Below are positions 19,578 through 29,289 of a stretch of 64,000 nucleotides of DNA, piece by piece. Both the position numbers and the translations under genes were made by a program. The DNA comes from Aeromicrobium sp. Root236 (GTDB taxonomy: Bacteria > Actinomycetota > Actinomycetes > Propionibacteriales > Nocardioidaceae). Under the pieces are notes generated by a model. The model was not told the DNA's origin. It saw only the letters and a program-made list of their open reading frames with translations, and ran no database searches. The stretch covers positions 1,600,976 through 1,664,975 of the forward strand of contig NZ_LMIS01000001.1 in assembly GCF_001428805.1 (NCBI RefSeq). The letters run 5' to 3'. Each line of letters starts with the position of its first letter. The stretch's first letter is position 1.

Positions 19578-20255
19578 TCAGATGGGAATGAGGATGCACT
19601 GCGTGATGGAGTAGTGCGCCACTCCGCTCGCCAGCGACGCCGCGCCGCTGAACGTCTCGGCCGTTGCTGCGCCATCGAACGTCCCGTTGGTCGTGCCCGG
19701 GTTGAAGCGGAAGGCCACGCGGCCCTTGGCATCCGTGTAGTCGGAGGCGTCGAGCGCAGTGGAGCCGAAGTCCACGGTCCGCCCAGCCCTCGCCGGATAG
19801 AACGTGTAGACGAACGTCACGTCGCTGGTCGGGCTGGAGCCGAAGTGGCACTGGGTCTGCCGGATCACCTGGACCGTGACCTTCTGGCTCACCACCGTGA
19901 TCTTTTTGGCGTTGCCGATGATCGACGCCTCGCCGCCACTCCCGGGTGCGTAGTAGCGGAAGTAACGGGTCTTGTAGGTGCTCGGGAAGAACTTGAAGGC
20001 GCCTCCAGCGATGCTCGCGCCTTTGGTCTTGGTCTTCCACGAACCGGTCTTGCCGTCACGGTACTGCAGCCAGACCGCGCGGGCATCGTGCGTCGAGACG
20101 GTGCCGCTGACGACGAACGTCTCGTACTTCATCACGCTGCTGTGACTGACGGTCAGGTCCTTGGTCGTGGCGTTGGCGGCTTCTGTGGTCAGGCCGACTG
20201 CCACCAAACCCGTCGTGGCCACGAGGGCCGCGACGATCATTCGCATGGAACGCAT
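19578..20255 (-). CDS. Secreted protein of unknown function
   Basis: 225 aa with a Sec-type signal peptide (MRSMRMIVAALVATTGLVAVGL, likely cleaved after the ANA of TEAANA). The mature part is Ser/Thr/Lys-rich beta-type sequence: VSHSSVMKYETFVVSGTVSTHDARAVWLQYR resembles the bacterial surface Ig-like pattern seen in actinobacterial exported proteins, and the second half contains two Cys (CHFGS and ITQC) that could form a disulfide. No catalytic motif is recognisable. It has its own leader with AGGGAG before the ATG and a possible -10 TATAAA at about 20351-20356. Function unknown. Confidence 0.7.
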   Translation of the reverse strand: MRSMRMIVAALVATTGLVAVGLTTEAANATTKDLTVSHSSVMKYETFVVSGTVSTHDARAVWLQYRDGKTGSWKTKTKGASIAGGAFKFFPSTYKTRYFRYYAPGSGGEASIIGNAKKITVVSQKVTVQVIRQTQCHFGSSPTSDVTFVYTFYPARAGRTVDFGSTALDASDYTDAKGRVAFRFNPGTTNGTFDGAATAETFSGAASLASGVAHYSITQCILIPI

Positions 20256-20363
20256 GGTGATCTCCCTGTTGAAGTGTCCCGAGAGGCGTTCGAAAACTAC
20301 TGCACTTGCAGACAGGGCGTCCGCGTTTTGGAGAAATTGTCTGGACTTTTTATAGAGCTTGGC

Positions 20364-21338
20364 CTAGACCGTGCGGACGTACTCGCCCAGCCAGCCGACC
20401 TGCCGGAACCCCAGCTTCTCGTTGACCGCGATCATCGGTCCGTTGCTCGCGGCGTTGAACGTGTGGACGTGGCGCCGGGTCTCGAGCAGGTCCGCCGCCT
20501 CTGCCATCGCCCGCACCTTGAGCGAGAGGCCGAGGCCGTGCCCGCGGTGATCGGCCAGCACCAAGGTGTCCCACTGGTAGGCGTTCAGCGTGTCGGTCTC
20601 GGAGAGCTGCAGCTGGGTGTGACCAGCCAGGACACCGTCCGGGGACACCGCGGCGACGACCTGCATGACCCGCCCCTGCTCCTGGAGCAGCCGCTCGTCG
20701 GAGCGTATGCGCGCCCGGTCGAAGAACTCGTTCTCGAGCGGGTAGTCGCCCGACGGCGCCTCCTGCACGATGAGCGACAGCAGGTGTGCGTACTGGTCGA
20801 TCCACTCCTCGGGGCACGGTCCGCGCCACGCGTGCAACGTGTAGCCGTCGCGCGGCGGCGCTTCCGGCAGGTCGGCGGGCAGCGTCAGCACCCGGTGCGC
20901 GTCCACGAGGTCGCGGTGAAAGCCCATCGCCTCGGCGAACGCGGTGCGGCCCGAGCCGTCCTGGTCCAGGTCCCATCGCACCTCGACGTACAGCGTGTGG
21001 CGGCCGGCCGCCTCGGCGATCTCGGCGAGCCGGGCCAGGACGGCGGTGCCGTGACCCCGACGACGATGCTCGGGGCGTACGAGGACGTCGATGTAGCCGA
21101 GGTCGACGTTGTCCTTCTGCGGCATCTCGATGTATCCCATCGCCACCGGGATGCCGGCGTCGTCACGGGCCAGGACACCCTCGATCTTCAGGTGGGGCAC
21201 GTCCTGCAACAGCTCGGCGCGCTGCTCCCGCGCGGTGTAGGGCCGGTCCCACTCGTCGTCGTGCCCGGCGACGTACACGGCGTGGAAGGCCGCGAACTGG
21301 TCGTCATCGGTCGGATCGAGGCGTTCGACGGTCGTCAC
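20364..21338 (-). CDS. GNAT-family N-acetyltransferase with two GNAT domains
   Basis: 324 aa. N-terminal GNAT at about 1-150 with VLVRPEHRRRGHGTAVLARL as the acetyl-CoA loop; C-terminal GNAT at about 170-324 with TLVLADHRGHGLGLSLKVRAM and NAASNGPMIAVNEKLGFRQVG. The twin-domain architecture resembles mycothiol synthase MshD, but sequence features are too general to assign that. A GTG at 21336-21338 starts VTTVERLDPTDDDQ; the frame is open upstream to 21413 but that would overlap the divergent VOC gene. It faces away from that gene. Substrate unknown. Confidence 0.82.
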   Translation of the reverse strand: MTTVERLDPTDDDQFAAFHAVYVAGHDDEWDRPYTAREQRAELLQDVPHLKIEGVLARDDAGIPVAMGYIEMPQKDNVDLGYIDVLVRPEHRRRGHGTAVLARLAEIAEAAGRHTLYVEVRWDLDQDGSGRTAFAEAMGFHRDLVDAHRVLTLPADLPEAPPRDGYTLHAWRGPCPEEWIDQYAHLLSLIVQEAPSGDYPLENEFFDRARIRSDERLLQEQGRVMQVVAAVSPDGVLAGHTQLQLSETDTLNAYQWDTLVLADHRGHGLGLSLKVRAMAEAADLLETRRHVHTFNAASNGPMIAVNEKLGFRQVGWLGEYVRTV

Positions 21339-21391
21339 GCCGGCGAGTCTACGAAATCCGTGCCGTTCTTCTGTCGGTGCCGGGCGGCAGC

Positions 21392-21766
21392 ATGACGCCC
21401 ATGACCTCATCACGACACCACCGCATCGACTACGTCGAGCTCGCTGCCACGGACCTGCAGCAGCTCAAGACGTTCTACGCCGACACGTTCGGCTGGGCGT
21501 TCAACGACTACGGCCCCGACTACGCCGGCATCCAGGGCGCGGCACCCGACGACGCCGAGGTCGGCGGCCTCAACCCCGAGGCCACGCCGAGCCGGGGCGG
21601 AGTCTTCGTCCAGCTCTACTCGGACGATCTCGACGCCACGGCCGAGGCCATCCGAGCCAACGGGGGCGAGATCATCAACGGCCCTTACGGGTTCCCGGGC
21701 GGTCGCCGGCTCCACTTCGTCGACCCGAGCGGCAACGAGCTCGGCGTCTGGACCGAGCAGCAGTAG
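21392..21766 (+). CDS. VOC-superfamily protein (glyoxalase/bleomycin-resistance fold)
   Basis: 124 aa with paired beta-alpha-beta-beta-beta VOC modules: IDYVELAATDLQQLKTFYADTFGWAFNDYG at the start, then GGVFVQLYSDDLDATAEAIRANGG and a C-terminal LHFVDPSGNELGVW containing the typical last metal-ligand Glu/His region. The first His-like ligand near the N-terminus (VEL) is uncertain, so metal binding and enzyme activity are not assured. Two ATGs (21392 and 21401) are possible. Ends four bases before glmM's stop, convergently. Confidence 0.83.
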   Translation: MTPMTSSRHHRIDYVELAATDLQQLKTFYADTFGWAFNDYGPDYAGIQGAAPDDAEVGGLNPEATPSRGGVFVQLYSDDLDATAEAIRANGGEIINGPYGFPGGRRLHFVDPSGNELGVWTEQQ

Positions 21767-21769
21767 GGC

Positions 21770-23116
21770 TCAGAGCGCGAGCGTGGCGCGCACGACGCCG
21801 GCGAGGCGCTGGGCGACCTCGGTCGCCTCGTCGTGCGTCGCCGCCTCGACCATGACCCGGACCAGCGGCTCGGTGCCCGACTGGCGCAGCAGCACCCGGC
21901 CGCTGTCGCCGAGCTTCGCCGCGGCGATCGCGACCTCGCCCTGCAGCACGGGGTCGGTGTCGGCGCGGGCCTTGTCGACATCGGGGACGTTGATCAGCAC
22001 CTGGGGCAGGCGCGTCATGACCGACGCGAGCTGCTCGAGCGTCTGGCCGGTCTCGCGGATGCGGGAGGCGAGGTGCACCGCCGTCAGGACGCCGTCGCCG
22101 GTCGTGGCGAAGTCGGCCATGATGACGTGGCCCGACTGCTCGCCACCGAGGCTGTAGCCGCCCGAGCGCATGGCCTCGAGGACGTAGCGGTCGCCCACAG
22201 CCGTCTGGATCACCGTGATGCCGGCAGCCTGGAGCGCCTGGACGAAGCCGAGGTTGCTCATCACGGTGGCCACCACGGTGTCGTCCTTGAGCCGGCCGGC
22301 GTCACGGGCGGCGATGCCGAGGATCGCGAGGATCTGGTCGCCGTCGACGACGGCACCGGAGTGATCGACCGCGAGGCAACGATCCGCATCGCCGTCGAAC
22401 GCGAAGCCGACGTCGGCACCGTGCTGGATGACGGCCTTCTGCAGGTCGTCGAGGTGCGTGGAGCCGCAGTTGAGGTTGATGTTGAGACCGTCGGGCTCGG
22501 CGTGGATCGGGATCACCGTGGCGCCGAGCTGCTCGAACACCTGGGGTCCGACCTCGTACGCCGCACCGTTGGCGCAGTCGAGCACGATCGTGAGGCCGTC
22601 GAGCGGGCCGGGCGCCGACGCGACGAGGTGCTTGACGTACGCACCGACACCGGCGTGGCTGTCGCCGATGCGGCCGACGCCCGAACCTGTCGGCCGGTCC
22701 CAAGGCTCCTCGAGGCGCTGCTCGATCTGGAGCTCCAGGTCGTCGTCGAGCTTGAGCCCGCCGCGCGCGAGGAACTTGATGCCGTTGTCGGGCATGGGGT
22801 TGTGGCTCGCCGAGATCATGACGCCCATGTCGGCCTGCAGGTAGGACGTCAGGAAGGCCGCACCAGGGGTCGGCACGACGCCGAGCCGGTGCACGTCGAC
22901 ACCCGCAGACGCAAGACCCGCGACCACCGCAGCCTCCAGGAATTCTCCTGAGGCGCGGGGATCGCGGGCAACGACTGCGGTCGGACGCTGGTCGGCGAAA
23001 GCACCGACCTCACCGAGGATGTGGGCTGCCGCGACCGCGAGGTCGACGGCCAGCTCTGCGGTCAGATCACGATTCGCGAGTCCGCGAACGCCATCTGTGC
23101 CAAAGATCCGGCCCAC
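21770..23116 (-). CDS. glmM: Phosphoglucosamine mutase
   Basis: 448 aa, converts glucosamine-6-phosphate to glucosamine-1-phosphate in UDP-GlcNAc synthesis, directly after the GlmS step. It begins [15 protein letters not shown], carries the phosphoserine loop [18 protein letters not shown] near residue 98, the Mg2+ loop [14 protein letters not shown] near 240, the sugar-binding [13 protein letters not shown] near 323 and the C-terminal phosphate-binding [14 protein letters not shown] near 415. Downstream of rplM-rpsI with a 6-bp gap, the common actinobacterial order. Confidence 0.97.
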   Translation of the reverse strand: MGRIFGTDGVRGLANRDLTAELAVDLAVAAAHILGEVGAFADQRPTAVVARDPRASGEFLEAAVVAGLASAGVDVHRLGVVPTPGAAFLTSYLQADMGVMISASHNPMPDNGIKFLARGGLKLDDDLELQIEQRLEEPWDRPTGSGVGRIGDSHAGVGAYVKHLVASAPGPLDGLTIVLDCANGAAYEVGPQVFEQLGATVIPIHAEPDGLNINLNCGSTHLDDLQKAVIQHGADVGFAFDGDADRCLAVDHSGAVVDGDQILAILGIAARDAGRLKDDTVVATVMSNLGFVQALQAAGITVIQTAVGDRYVLEAMRSGGYSLGGEQSGHVIMADFATTGDGVLTAVHLASRIRETGQTLEQLASVMTRLPQVLINVPDVDKARADTDPVLQGEVAIAAAKLGDSGRVLLRQSGTEPLVRVMVEAATHDEATEVAQRLAGVVRATLAL

Positions 23117-23122
23117 AGCGGT

Positions 23123-23620
23123 TTAGCGCTTGCTGTACTGGGGAGCCTTACGGGCCTTCTTGAGGCCGGCCTTCTTGCGCTCCTTGATGCGCGAGTCACG
23201 CGTCAGGAGTCCGGCCTTCTTGAGGACCGGGCGGTTGACCTCTTCGTCGATCTGGTTGAGCGAGCGGGCCACACCGAGGCGCAGCGCGCCGGCCTGGCCG
23301 GTCATGCCACCACCGGTGACGCGGGCGATGACGTCGAAGCGGTCCTGCAGACCCGTCTCGGCGAAGGCTTCCTTGGCAATCTGCTGGTGCAGCTTGTTGG
23401 GGAGGTACTCCTCGAGGGGCTTGCCGTTGACGGTCCACACGCCGGTGCCCGGAACGATGCGGACGCGCGCGATGGCTTCCTTGCGGCGACCCGTCGCAGC
23501 ACCCGGCGCGATGGTCGCGGGCTTGTCGGAGGTGACAGCGGAGCCAGCGGTCTCGGAGGTGTAGGCAACACCCTCCGCGTTGGTCTCGAACTCGGTCTCT
23601 TCGGTGGTGGTCTCAGTCAC
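23123..23620 (-). CDS. rpsI: 30S ribosomal protein S9
   Basis: 165 aa with the core [17 protein letters not shown] near 44-60, [19 protein letters not shown] near 103 and the C-terminal basic tail [12 protein letters not shown] whose last residues reach the P-site tRNA. The N-terminal approximately 40 residues (Thr/Glu/Ala-rich, [12 protein letters not shown]) are an acidic extension, common in Actinobacteria. Cotranscribed after rplM (11 bp). Confidence 0.97.
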   Translation of the reverse strand: MTETTTEETEFETNAEGVAYTSETAGSAVTSDKPATIAPGAATGRRKEAIARVRIVPGTGVWTVNGKPLEEYLPNKLHQQIAKEAFAETGLQDRFDVIARVTGGGMTGQAGALRLGVARSLNQIDEEVNRPVLKKAGLLTRDSRIKERKKAGLKKARKAPQYSKR

Positions 23621-23631
23621 GATGCTCTTCT

Positions 23632-24075
23632 TTACTGGGAGATCTGCGTGATCTCGAACGGCTGGGGCTTCTGGGCGTGGTGCGGGTGCTCGGGGCCGGA
23701 GTAGACCTTGAGCTTCGTGATCAGCTGATCACCCAGACGGTTCTTGGGGAGCATGCCACGGACCGACTTCTCGATGGCCTTGCGGGCATCCTTGTCGAGC
23801 AGGTCACCGTAGGCGATGGACTTGAGTCCGCCCGGGTAGCCGCTGTGGCGGTAGGCCAGCTTGTCGGTGCGCTTGTTGCCCGACAGCGCGACCTTCTCGG
23901 CGTTGACGATGATGACGAAGTCGCCACCGTCCACGTGAGGTGCATAGGTCGGCTTGTGCTTGCCGCGCAGCAGCGTCGCAGCCTGGACGGCGAGACGGCC
24001 CAGGACGATGTCCTCGGCGTCGATGACGTGCCACTGACGGGTGATGTCAGACGGCTTGGGGCTGAACGTACGCAC
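23632..24075 (-). CDS. rplM: 50S ribosomal protein L13
   Basis: 147 aa, an early assembly protein of the large subunit. Signatures are [17 protein letters not shown] near residue 14, [19 protein letters not shown] near 39 and [24 protein letters not shown] near the C-terminus. GTG start at 24073-24075 with GAAGG seven bases upstream. First gene of rplM-rpsI(-glmM), with its own predicted promoter. Confidence 0.97.
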   Translation of the reverse strand: MRTFSPKPSDITRQWHVIDAEDIVLGRLAVQAATLLRGKHKPTYAPHVDGGDFVIIVNAEKVALSGNKRTDKLAYRHSGYPGGLKSIAYGDLLDKDARKAIEKSVRGMLPKNRLGDQLITKLKVYSGPEHPHHAQKPQPFEITQISQ

Positions 24076-24167
24076 GGCGTGACCTTCTCGTTCTTGGTGG
24101 TGTGGCGGTTGATCAAAACTTTCGGCGGTCGTATCCGCGGCTCAAGCCGACGGAGACACGACACACA

Positions 24168-24197
24168 AGGTTAACCGGCGGCAGCCACTCGGGTCAA
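24168..24197 (-). promoter_or_regulatory. Predicted rplM promoter
   Basis: On the minus strand TTGACC (24192-24197) and TAACCT (24168-24173) are separated by 18 bases, a credible sigma-70-type promoter about 93 bp upstream of the rplM GTG. The perfect 7-bp inverted repeat CCACTCG-N8-CGAGTGG at 24185-24206 wraps its -35 box and may be an operator. Confidence 0.5.
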
Positions 24198-24323
24198 AAC
24201 GAGTGGGCGCCCCGTCTCACACCCGCGACCCCAGATCGTGTGAATTGCTGACCCGCACTAAGTTGGTTGATGGCTGCATCACCTCGCAGCAGGGCAATTC
24301 CCCGCCGTCACAGGAGACCCATC

Positions 24324-25619
<1,296 letters not shown>

Positions 25620-25691
25620 CCGATCGGCAGGCTCTGGAACCACCTGTCGAAATGACGTTCACGCACACGTCCGCTCTGTCACAGTGTCCGC

Positions 25692-26249
25692 ATGAGCGAC
25701 ACGCAGACGGCTGTGCCGACCGGCAGGCTCGCGGTGCTGCTGGTCAGCGTGCTGCTCCTGGGCCTGACGCTGACCTGGAGCTTCCTCAGCATGCGGGCCG
25801 TCATGGAGGTCGGCGGCTCGTGCGCTGACGGCGGCCCGTACGTCAGCGCCCAGCCGTGCCCCGGAGGCGCGGGCTTCATCGGCATCGCGGTCCCGCTCAT
25901 GATCCTGGCCACCTTCGCCGGCAGCTTCGTGGCGGTCAGCATCAGCGCTCCCAACCTGCTGGTCCCGATGTGGACGATCCTGTTCGGCTCGCTCGGCTGG
26001 AACTTCCTCGAGTACGCGATCACGTGGCCCGGTGGCGTCGACCCGGGATGGCTGATCTGCGGCATCGTGTTCGAGCTCATGGCCCTGCCCGGACTGATCG
26101 CGATCCTTGCGACCCGTGGGGCGATGTGGACGTCGGGCAAGGGCGCCGGCAGCAAGCCGACCGATGCGGGACTGTGGTGGGGCATCTATCTCGCCCTCGG
26201 CACGGTCGGTGCGGCACTCGGGGCATGGTCCTTCTACTCGTGGCGGTGA
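25692..26249 (+). CDS. Small integral membrane protein of unknown function
   Basis: 185 aa with about five hydrophobic segments: LAVLLVSVLLLGLTLTWSFL (residues about 12-31), FIGIAVPLMILATFAGSFVA, LLVPMWTILFGSLGWNFLEY, LICGIVFELMALPGLIAIL and LWWGIYLALGTVGAALGAW. An extracytoplasmic loop near 40-60 contains two Cys (SCADGG and PCPGG). No motif identifies a transport or enzyme family. It precedes truA by 21 bp and may share its transcript. Confidence 0.75.
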   Translation: MSDTQTAVPTGRLAVLLVSVLLLGLTLTWSFLSMRAVMEVGGSCADGGPYVSAQPCPGGAGFIGIAVPLMILATFAGSFVAVSISAPNLLVPMWTILFGSLGWNFLEYAITWPGGVDPGWLICGIVFELMALPGLIAILATRGAMWTSGKGAGSKPTDAGLWWGIYLALGTVGAALGAWSFYSWR

Positions 26250-26270
26250 GCCGCCCGGTAGCGTGACCTG

Positions 26271-27062
26271 GTGCGACTGCGACTGGACCTCTCCTACGAC
26301 GGAACCAACTTCCGCGGATGGGCCGTCCAGCCGGGCCTGCGCACCGTCCAGGGCGAGGTCGAGGCGGCGATCGCGATGATCCTGCGACTCCCCCGCTCGG
26401 CCCAGCTGACCTGTGCCGGTCGCACGGACGCCGGGGTGCACGCCCGCGGCCAGGTCGCCCATGTCGACCTCGACGACGTCGACCCGGGGCACCTCGAGCG
26501 GCGGCTGCGCCGGCTGCTGCCCGACGACATCGTGCTGCGCTCGCTGACCGTGGCCCCTGACGGCTTCGACGCGCGGTTCGCTGCGTTGGAACGCCGTTAC
26601 GCGTACCGAATGTTCGACGGCCCGACCGGCCCCGACCCCCTGACCCGTACCTCGGTGGTTCGGTGGCCGCGCAGGCTCGACGTCGACGCCATGAACGCCG
26701 CGAGCGAGCGGCTGCTCGGGCACCACGACTTCGCCTCGTTCTGCAAGAAGCGCGAAGGTGCCACGACGATCCGAACGCTCCGGGAGCTCAGCACGGTCCG
26801 CAGCGGCGACAACCTCGAGACGACTGTCCGCGCCGACGCGTTCTGCCACTCCATGGTGCGGTCGCTGATGGGGCTGCTGGTCGCGGTCGGTGAGCGCCGG
26901 TACGAGCCGGAGTGGACCGATGAGGTGCTCGCCAAGGCGACGCGCGACGCCCGTGTCATGGTCATGCCGCCACACGGCCTGGTGCTGGAGCAGGTCGTCT
27001 ATCCCGACGACGCAGGGCTCGCCGCCCGCGCCGCCGAGTCACGCCGCAGGAGGGACGAATGA
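26271..27062 (+). CDS. truA: tRNA pseudouridine(38-40) synthase TruA
   Basis: 263 aa, isomerises uridines 38-40 in the anticodon stem. The catalytic Asp is in [14 protein letters not shown] near residues 47-60; [19 protein letters not shown] at the start, [14 protein letters not shown] near 105 and [18 protein letters not shown] near 195 are typical. GTG start. In most Actinobacteria truA follows rplQ and precedes rplM on the same strand; here it sits on the opposite strand within an inserted block. Overlaps the following GNAT gene by 4 bases. Confidence 0.95.
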   Translation: MRLRLDLSYDGTNFRGWAVQPGLRTVQGEVEAAIAMILRLPRSAQLTCAGRTDAGVHARGQVAHVDLDDVDPGHLERRLRRLLPDDIVLRSLTVAPDGFDARFAALERRYAYRMFDGPTGPDPLTRTSVVRWPRRLDVDAMNAASERLLGHHDFASFCKKREGATTIRTLRELSTVRSGDNLETTVRADAFCHSMVRSLMGLLVAVGERRYEPEWTDEVLAKATRDARVMVMPPHGLVLEQVVYPDDAGLAARAAESRRRRDE

Positions 27063-27562
27063 CTCTGCACCTGGTCCGACTCACCCTGCCCGTGTTCGAG
27101 GCACTCGCAGCCGAGGACGTCGAGCTGGCCGAGAAGCTCACGGGGCTGACGATGAGTCCGTGGTTCGCCGAACGGGTCGGGATCTGGCACTACATGATCT
27201 CGCTGCTCGACGGCCGGCCCGACAACGCCGACTGGCTCATGCAGGCCGTCGTGATGGACGACACCGCCATCGGCAACGCCGGGTTCAAGGGCGCACCGCT
27301 CGACGGCCAGGTGGAGCTCGGCTACAGCATCGCGCCCGAGCTGCGCCGTCGTGGCTACGCGTCACAGGTCGTGCGCCTGCTGCTCGACCGCGCCGCCCGT
27401 GACCCGCGCATCACTCGGGTCATCGCCCGGATCAACCCAGACAACGCAGCCTCGATCGGCGTCGTCACCAAGGCCGGCTTCGTCCCCGACGGCGACTACC
27501 TGAGCCCCAACTCCGGCCTGCAGCTCCAGTTCGTACACCCGATCGAGCGCACCACCCGATGA
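27059..27562 (+). CDS. GNAT-family N-acetyltransferase (RimJ/RimL-like)
   Basis: 167 aa with [30 protein letters not shown] near residues 78-107, the RimJ/RimL-type acetyl-CoA region, and [26 protein letters not shown] near 122-147. Acceptor unknown; it could be a protein N-terminus or small molecule. Translationally coupled to truA by an ATGA overlap. Confidence 0.85.
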   Translation: MTLHLVRLTLPVFEALAAEDVELAEKLTGLTMSPWFAERVGIWHYMISLLDGRPDNADWLMQAVVMDDTAIGNAGFKGAPLDGQVELGYSIAPELRRRGYASQVVRLLLDRAARDPRITRVIARINPDNAASIGVVTKAGFVPDGDYLSPNSGLQLQFVHPIERTTR

Positions 27563-27574
27563 GAGACTGAGCGC

Positions 27575-27916
27575 ATGGCGGTGACCTGGGCGGACGTCGT
27601 GGCGTACGCCGTGACGCTGCCCGAGGTCGCCGAGTCGACGTCCTACGGGACGCCGTGCCTGAAGGTCGCCGGCAAGCTCATGGCGAGGCTCCGCACGGAG
27701 GACGACGGCGGGCTCGCGATCAAGTGCTCCGCCTCCGACAAGATGGCGCTCGCCGGCGGGGACGACCCGGCCTACTACACGACGCCGCACTACGACGGCT
27801 ACAACTACGTGCTCGTACGCCTCGACCAGGCCGACTCCGGCGAGCTGTTCGAGCTCGTCACCGACGCCTGGCACATCGCCGCGCCCGCCACCCTGCGCAA
27901 GAAGCACGCGCCGTGA
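27575..27916 (+). CDS. MmcQ/YjbR family protein
   Basis: 113 aa, one YjbR-like DNA-binding-fold domain (a double-wing cyanobacterial/YjbR fold). Recognised by TLPEVAESTSYGTPCLKVAGKLMARLR near residue 15-41 and by YDGYNYVLVRLDQ...LVTDAWHIAAPATLRKKH. Family function is unproven. It lies 12 bp after the GNAT gene and overlaps the next, secreted protein gene by 4 bases (GTGA). Confidence 0.85.
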   Translation: MAVTWADVVAYAVTLPEVAESTSYGTPCLKVAGKLMARLRTEDDGGLAIKCSASDKMALAGGDDPAYYTTPHYDGYNYVLVRLDQADSGELFELVTDAWHIAAPATLRKKHAP

Positions 27917-28683
27917 GCGCGTTCCTCGCGACGCTCGTCGCGCTCCTCGGCGTGCTGGCGCCTCCCGGGCCACCGGTGGCCGGTGCTGCCGACTACCAGC
28001 TCGGCGGAGCGTACGCGCCGGCCGCAGGCGTCCAGATCGTCACCCGCGACCGTACGGAGAAGCCCGCCGAGGGCGTGTACTCGATCTGCTACGTCAACGC
28101 CTTCCAGACCCAGCCGGGCTCGTACGGCTGGTGGAAGCAACGTCATCCCGAGCTCTTGCTGCGCACCTCGAAGGGCAAGGTCGTACGCGATCCGGGCTGG
28201 CCCGACGAGATCCTGCTGGACATCCGCACGCCGGCCAAGCGCGCCGCGCTCGCGAAGGTGGTCGGAGCGTGGTTCACCCGGTGTGCCGCGGACGGCTTCC
28301 AGGGCACCGAGCCGGACAACCTGGACTCCTGGACTCGGTCACGCGGGCTGCTGCGACAGTCGCACGCCGTGGCGTTCGCCACGCTCATGGTCCGCGACGC
28401 GCACCGCGCCGGCCTCGCGATCGCCCAGAAGAACACCCCTGAGCTCTCCGACAAGGGCATCGGCTTCGACTTCGCCGTGGCCGAGGAGTGCGAGGTCTAT
28501 CGCGAGTGCGGCGCGTACACCAAGGCGTACGGGCGACGGGTCATCGAGATCGAGTACACCGACAACGGCCGCAGCGCCTTCGCGCGCGCCTGCGCTGCCC
28601 GCTCGGGCACCCACTCGATCCTGCTGCGCGACCGCGACGTCGTGCCACGCGGCGCTGCGGGCTACGTCTATCGCACCTGCTGA
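27913..28683 (+). CDS. Secreted endo-alpha-1,4-polygalactosaminidase-like protein (GH114/DUF297 type)
   Basis: 256 aa with a signal peptide (VSAFLATLVALLGVLAPPG, GTG start in the GTGA overlap with the preceding gene). The mature TIM-barrel-like sequence includes GVYSICYVNAFQTQ, LLDIRTPAKRAALAKVVGAWFTRCAADGFQGTEPDNLDSW (with an Asp/Glu catalytic-candidate stretch) and IAQKNTPELS...DFAVAEECEVYREC, the pattern of this family, which cleaves galactosamine-containing polysaccharides in a few studied members. Activity here is unproven. Seven-ish Cys residues suggest disulfides after export. Confidence 0.82.
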   Translation: MSAFLATLVALLGVLAPPGPPVAGAADYQLGGAYAPAAGVQIVTRDRTEKPAEGVYSICYVNAFQTQPGSYGWWKQRHPELLLRTSKGKVVRDPGWPDEILLDIRTPAKRAALAKVVGAWFTRCAADGFQGTEPDNLDSWTRSRGLLRQSHAVAFATLMVRDAHRAGLAIAQKNTPELSDKGIGFDFAVAEECEVYRECGAYTKAYGRRVIEIEYTDNGRSAFARACAARSGTHSILLRDRDVVPRGAAGYVYRTC

Positions 28684-28695
28684 GACAATGAAGGC

Positions 28696-29289
28696 GTGCC
28701 GGACCACTACTTCGACGCCACCCCCTCGATCCCCGACCGGCGGCAGGACGTCACGGCCCGGATCTGGGGCAAGGAGCTGACGTTCACGACGTCAGCCGGC
28801 GTGTTCTCGCACGACGGCCTCGACAAGGCCACCGCCGTGCTCCTGCGCACCTCCACCCCGCCGGCCGGAGGGACGATCCTCGACCTGGGCTGCGGCTGGG
28901 GCCCCATCGCGTGCGCGCTCGCCGACGCCGGCGCCGGCGCGACGGTGTGGGCGACCGACCCCAACGAGCGCGCCCTCGAGCTGACCGCGCTCAACGCGTC
29001 CCGCCTCGGCGTCACGGTGCACGCCGCGCTGCCCGACGACGTACCGGCAGACGTGGTGTTCGACGAGATCTGGTCCAACCCGCCGATCCGCATCGGCAAG
29101 CAGGCGCTGCACGACCTGCTCCTGCGTTGGCTGCCCCGCCTCGCGCCCGACGGGGTCGCCCGCCTCGTGGTCGGCAAGAACCTCGGCGCCGACTCGCTGC
29201 AACGCTGGCTCACCGACCAGGGCTGGCCGACCGAGCGCGTCGCGAGCGAGAAGGGCTTCCGGGTCCTCGAGGTCCGCCGCACTACTTAG
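28696..29289 (+). CDS. RsmC-like small-domain methyltransferase
   Basis: 197 aa class I SAM methyltransferase. Motif I is ILDLGCGWGPIACALADAG near residues 55-73, an acidic motif II sits at WATDPNERALELT, and the catalytic motif IV NPPIRIG (NPPxxxG) is near 130, characteristic of N2-guanine/exocyclic-amine MTS-domain enzymes such as RsmC. A compact N-terminal region SAGVFSHDGLDKATAVLL matches the RsmC C-terminal half. Probably methylates 16S rRNA guanine; not demonstrated. GTG start 12 bp after the previous gene; convergent with the subtilase and overlapping its stop by 8 bp. Confidence 0.88.
   Translation: MPDHYFDATPSIPDRRQDVTARIWGKELTFTTSAGVFSHDGLDKATAVLLRTSTPPAGGTILDLGCGWGPIACALADAGAGATVWATDPNERALELTALNASRLGVTVHAALPDDVPADVVFDEIWSNPPIRIGKQALHDLLLRWLPRLAPDGVARLVVGKNLGADSLQRWLTDQGWPTERVASEKGFRVLEVRRTT

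Noticed and set aside
20364..21338. Mycothiol synthase MshD
   Set aside because: The double GNAT layout fits, but the specific substrate-site features could not be confirmed, so it is listed as an unassigned acetyltransferase.
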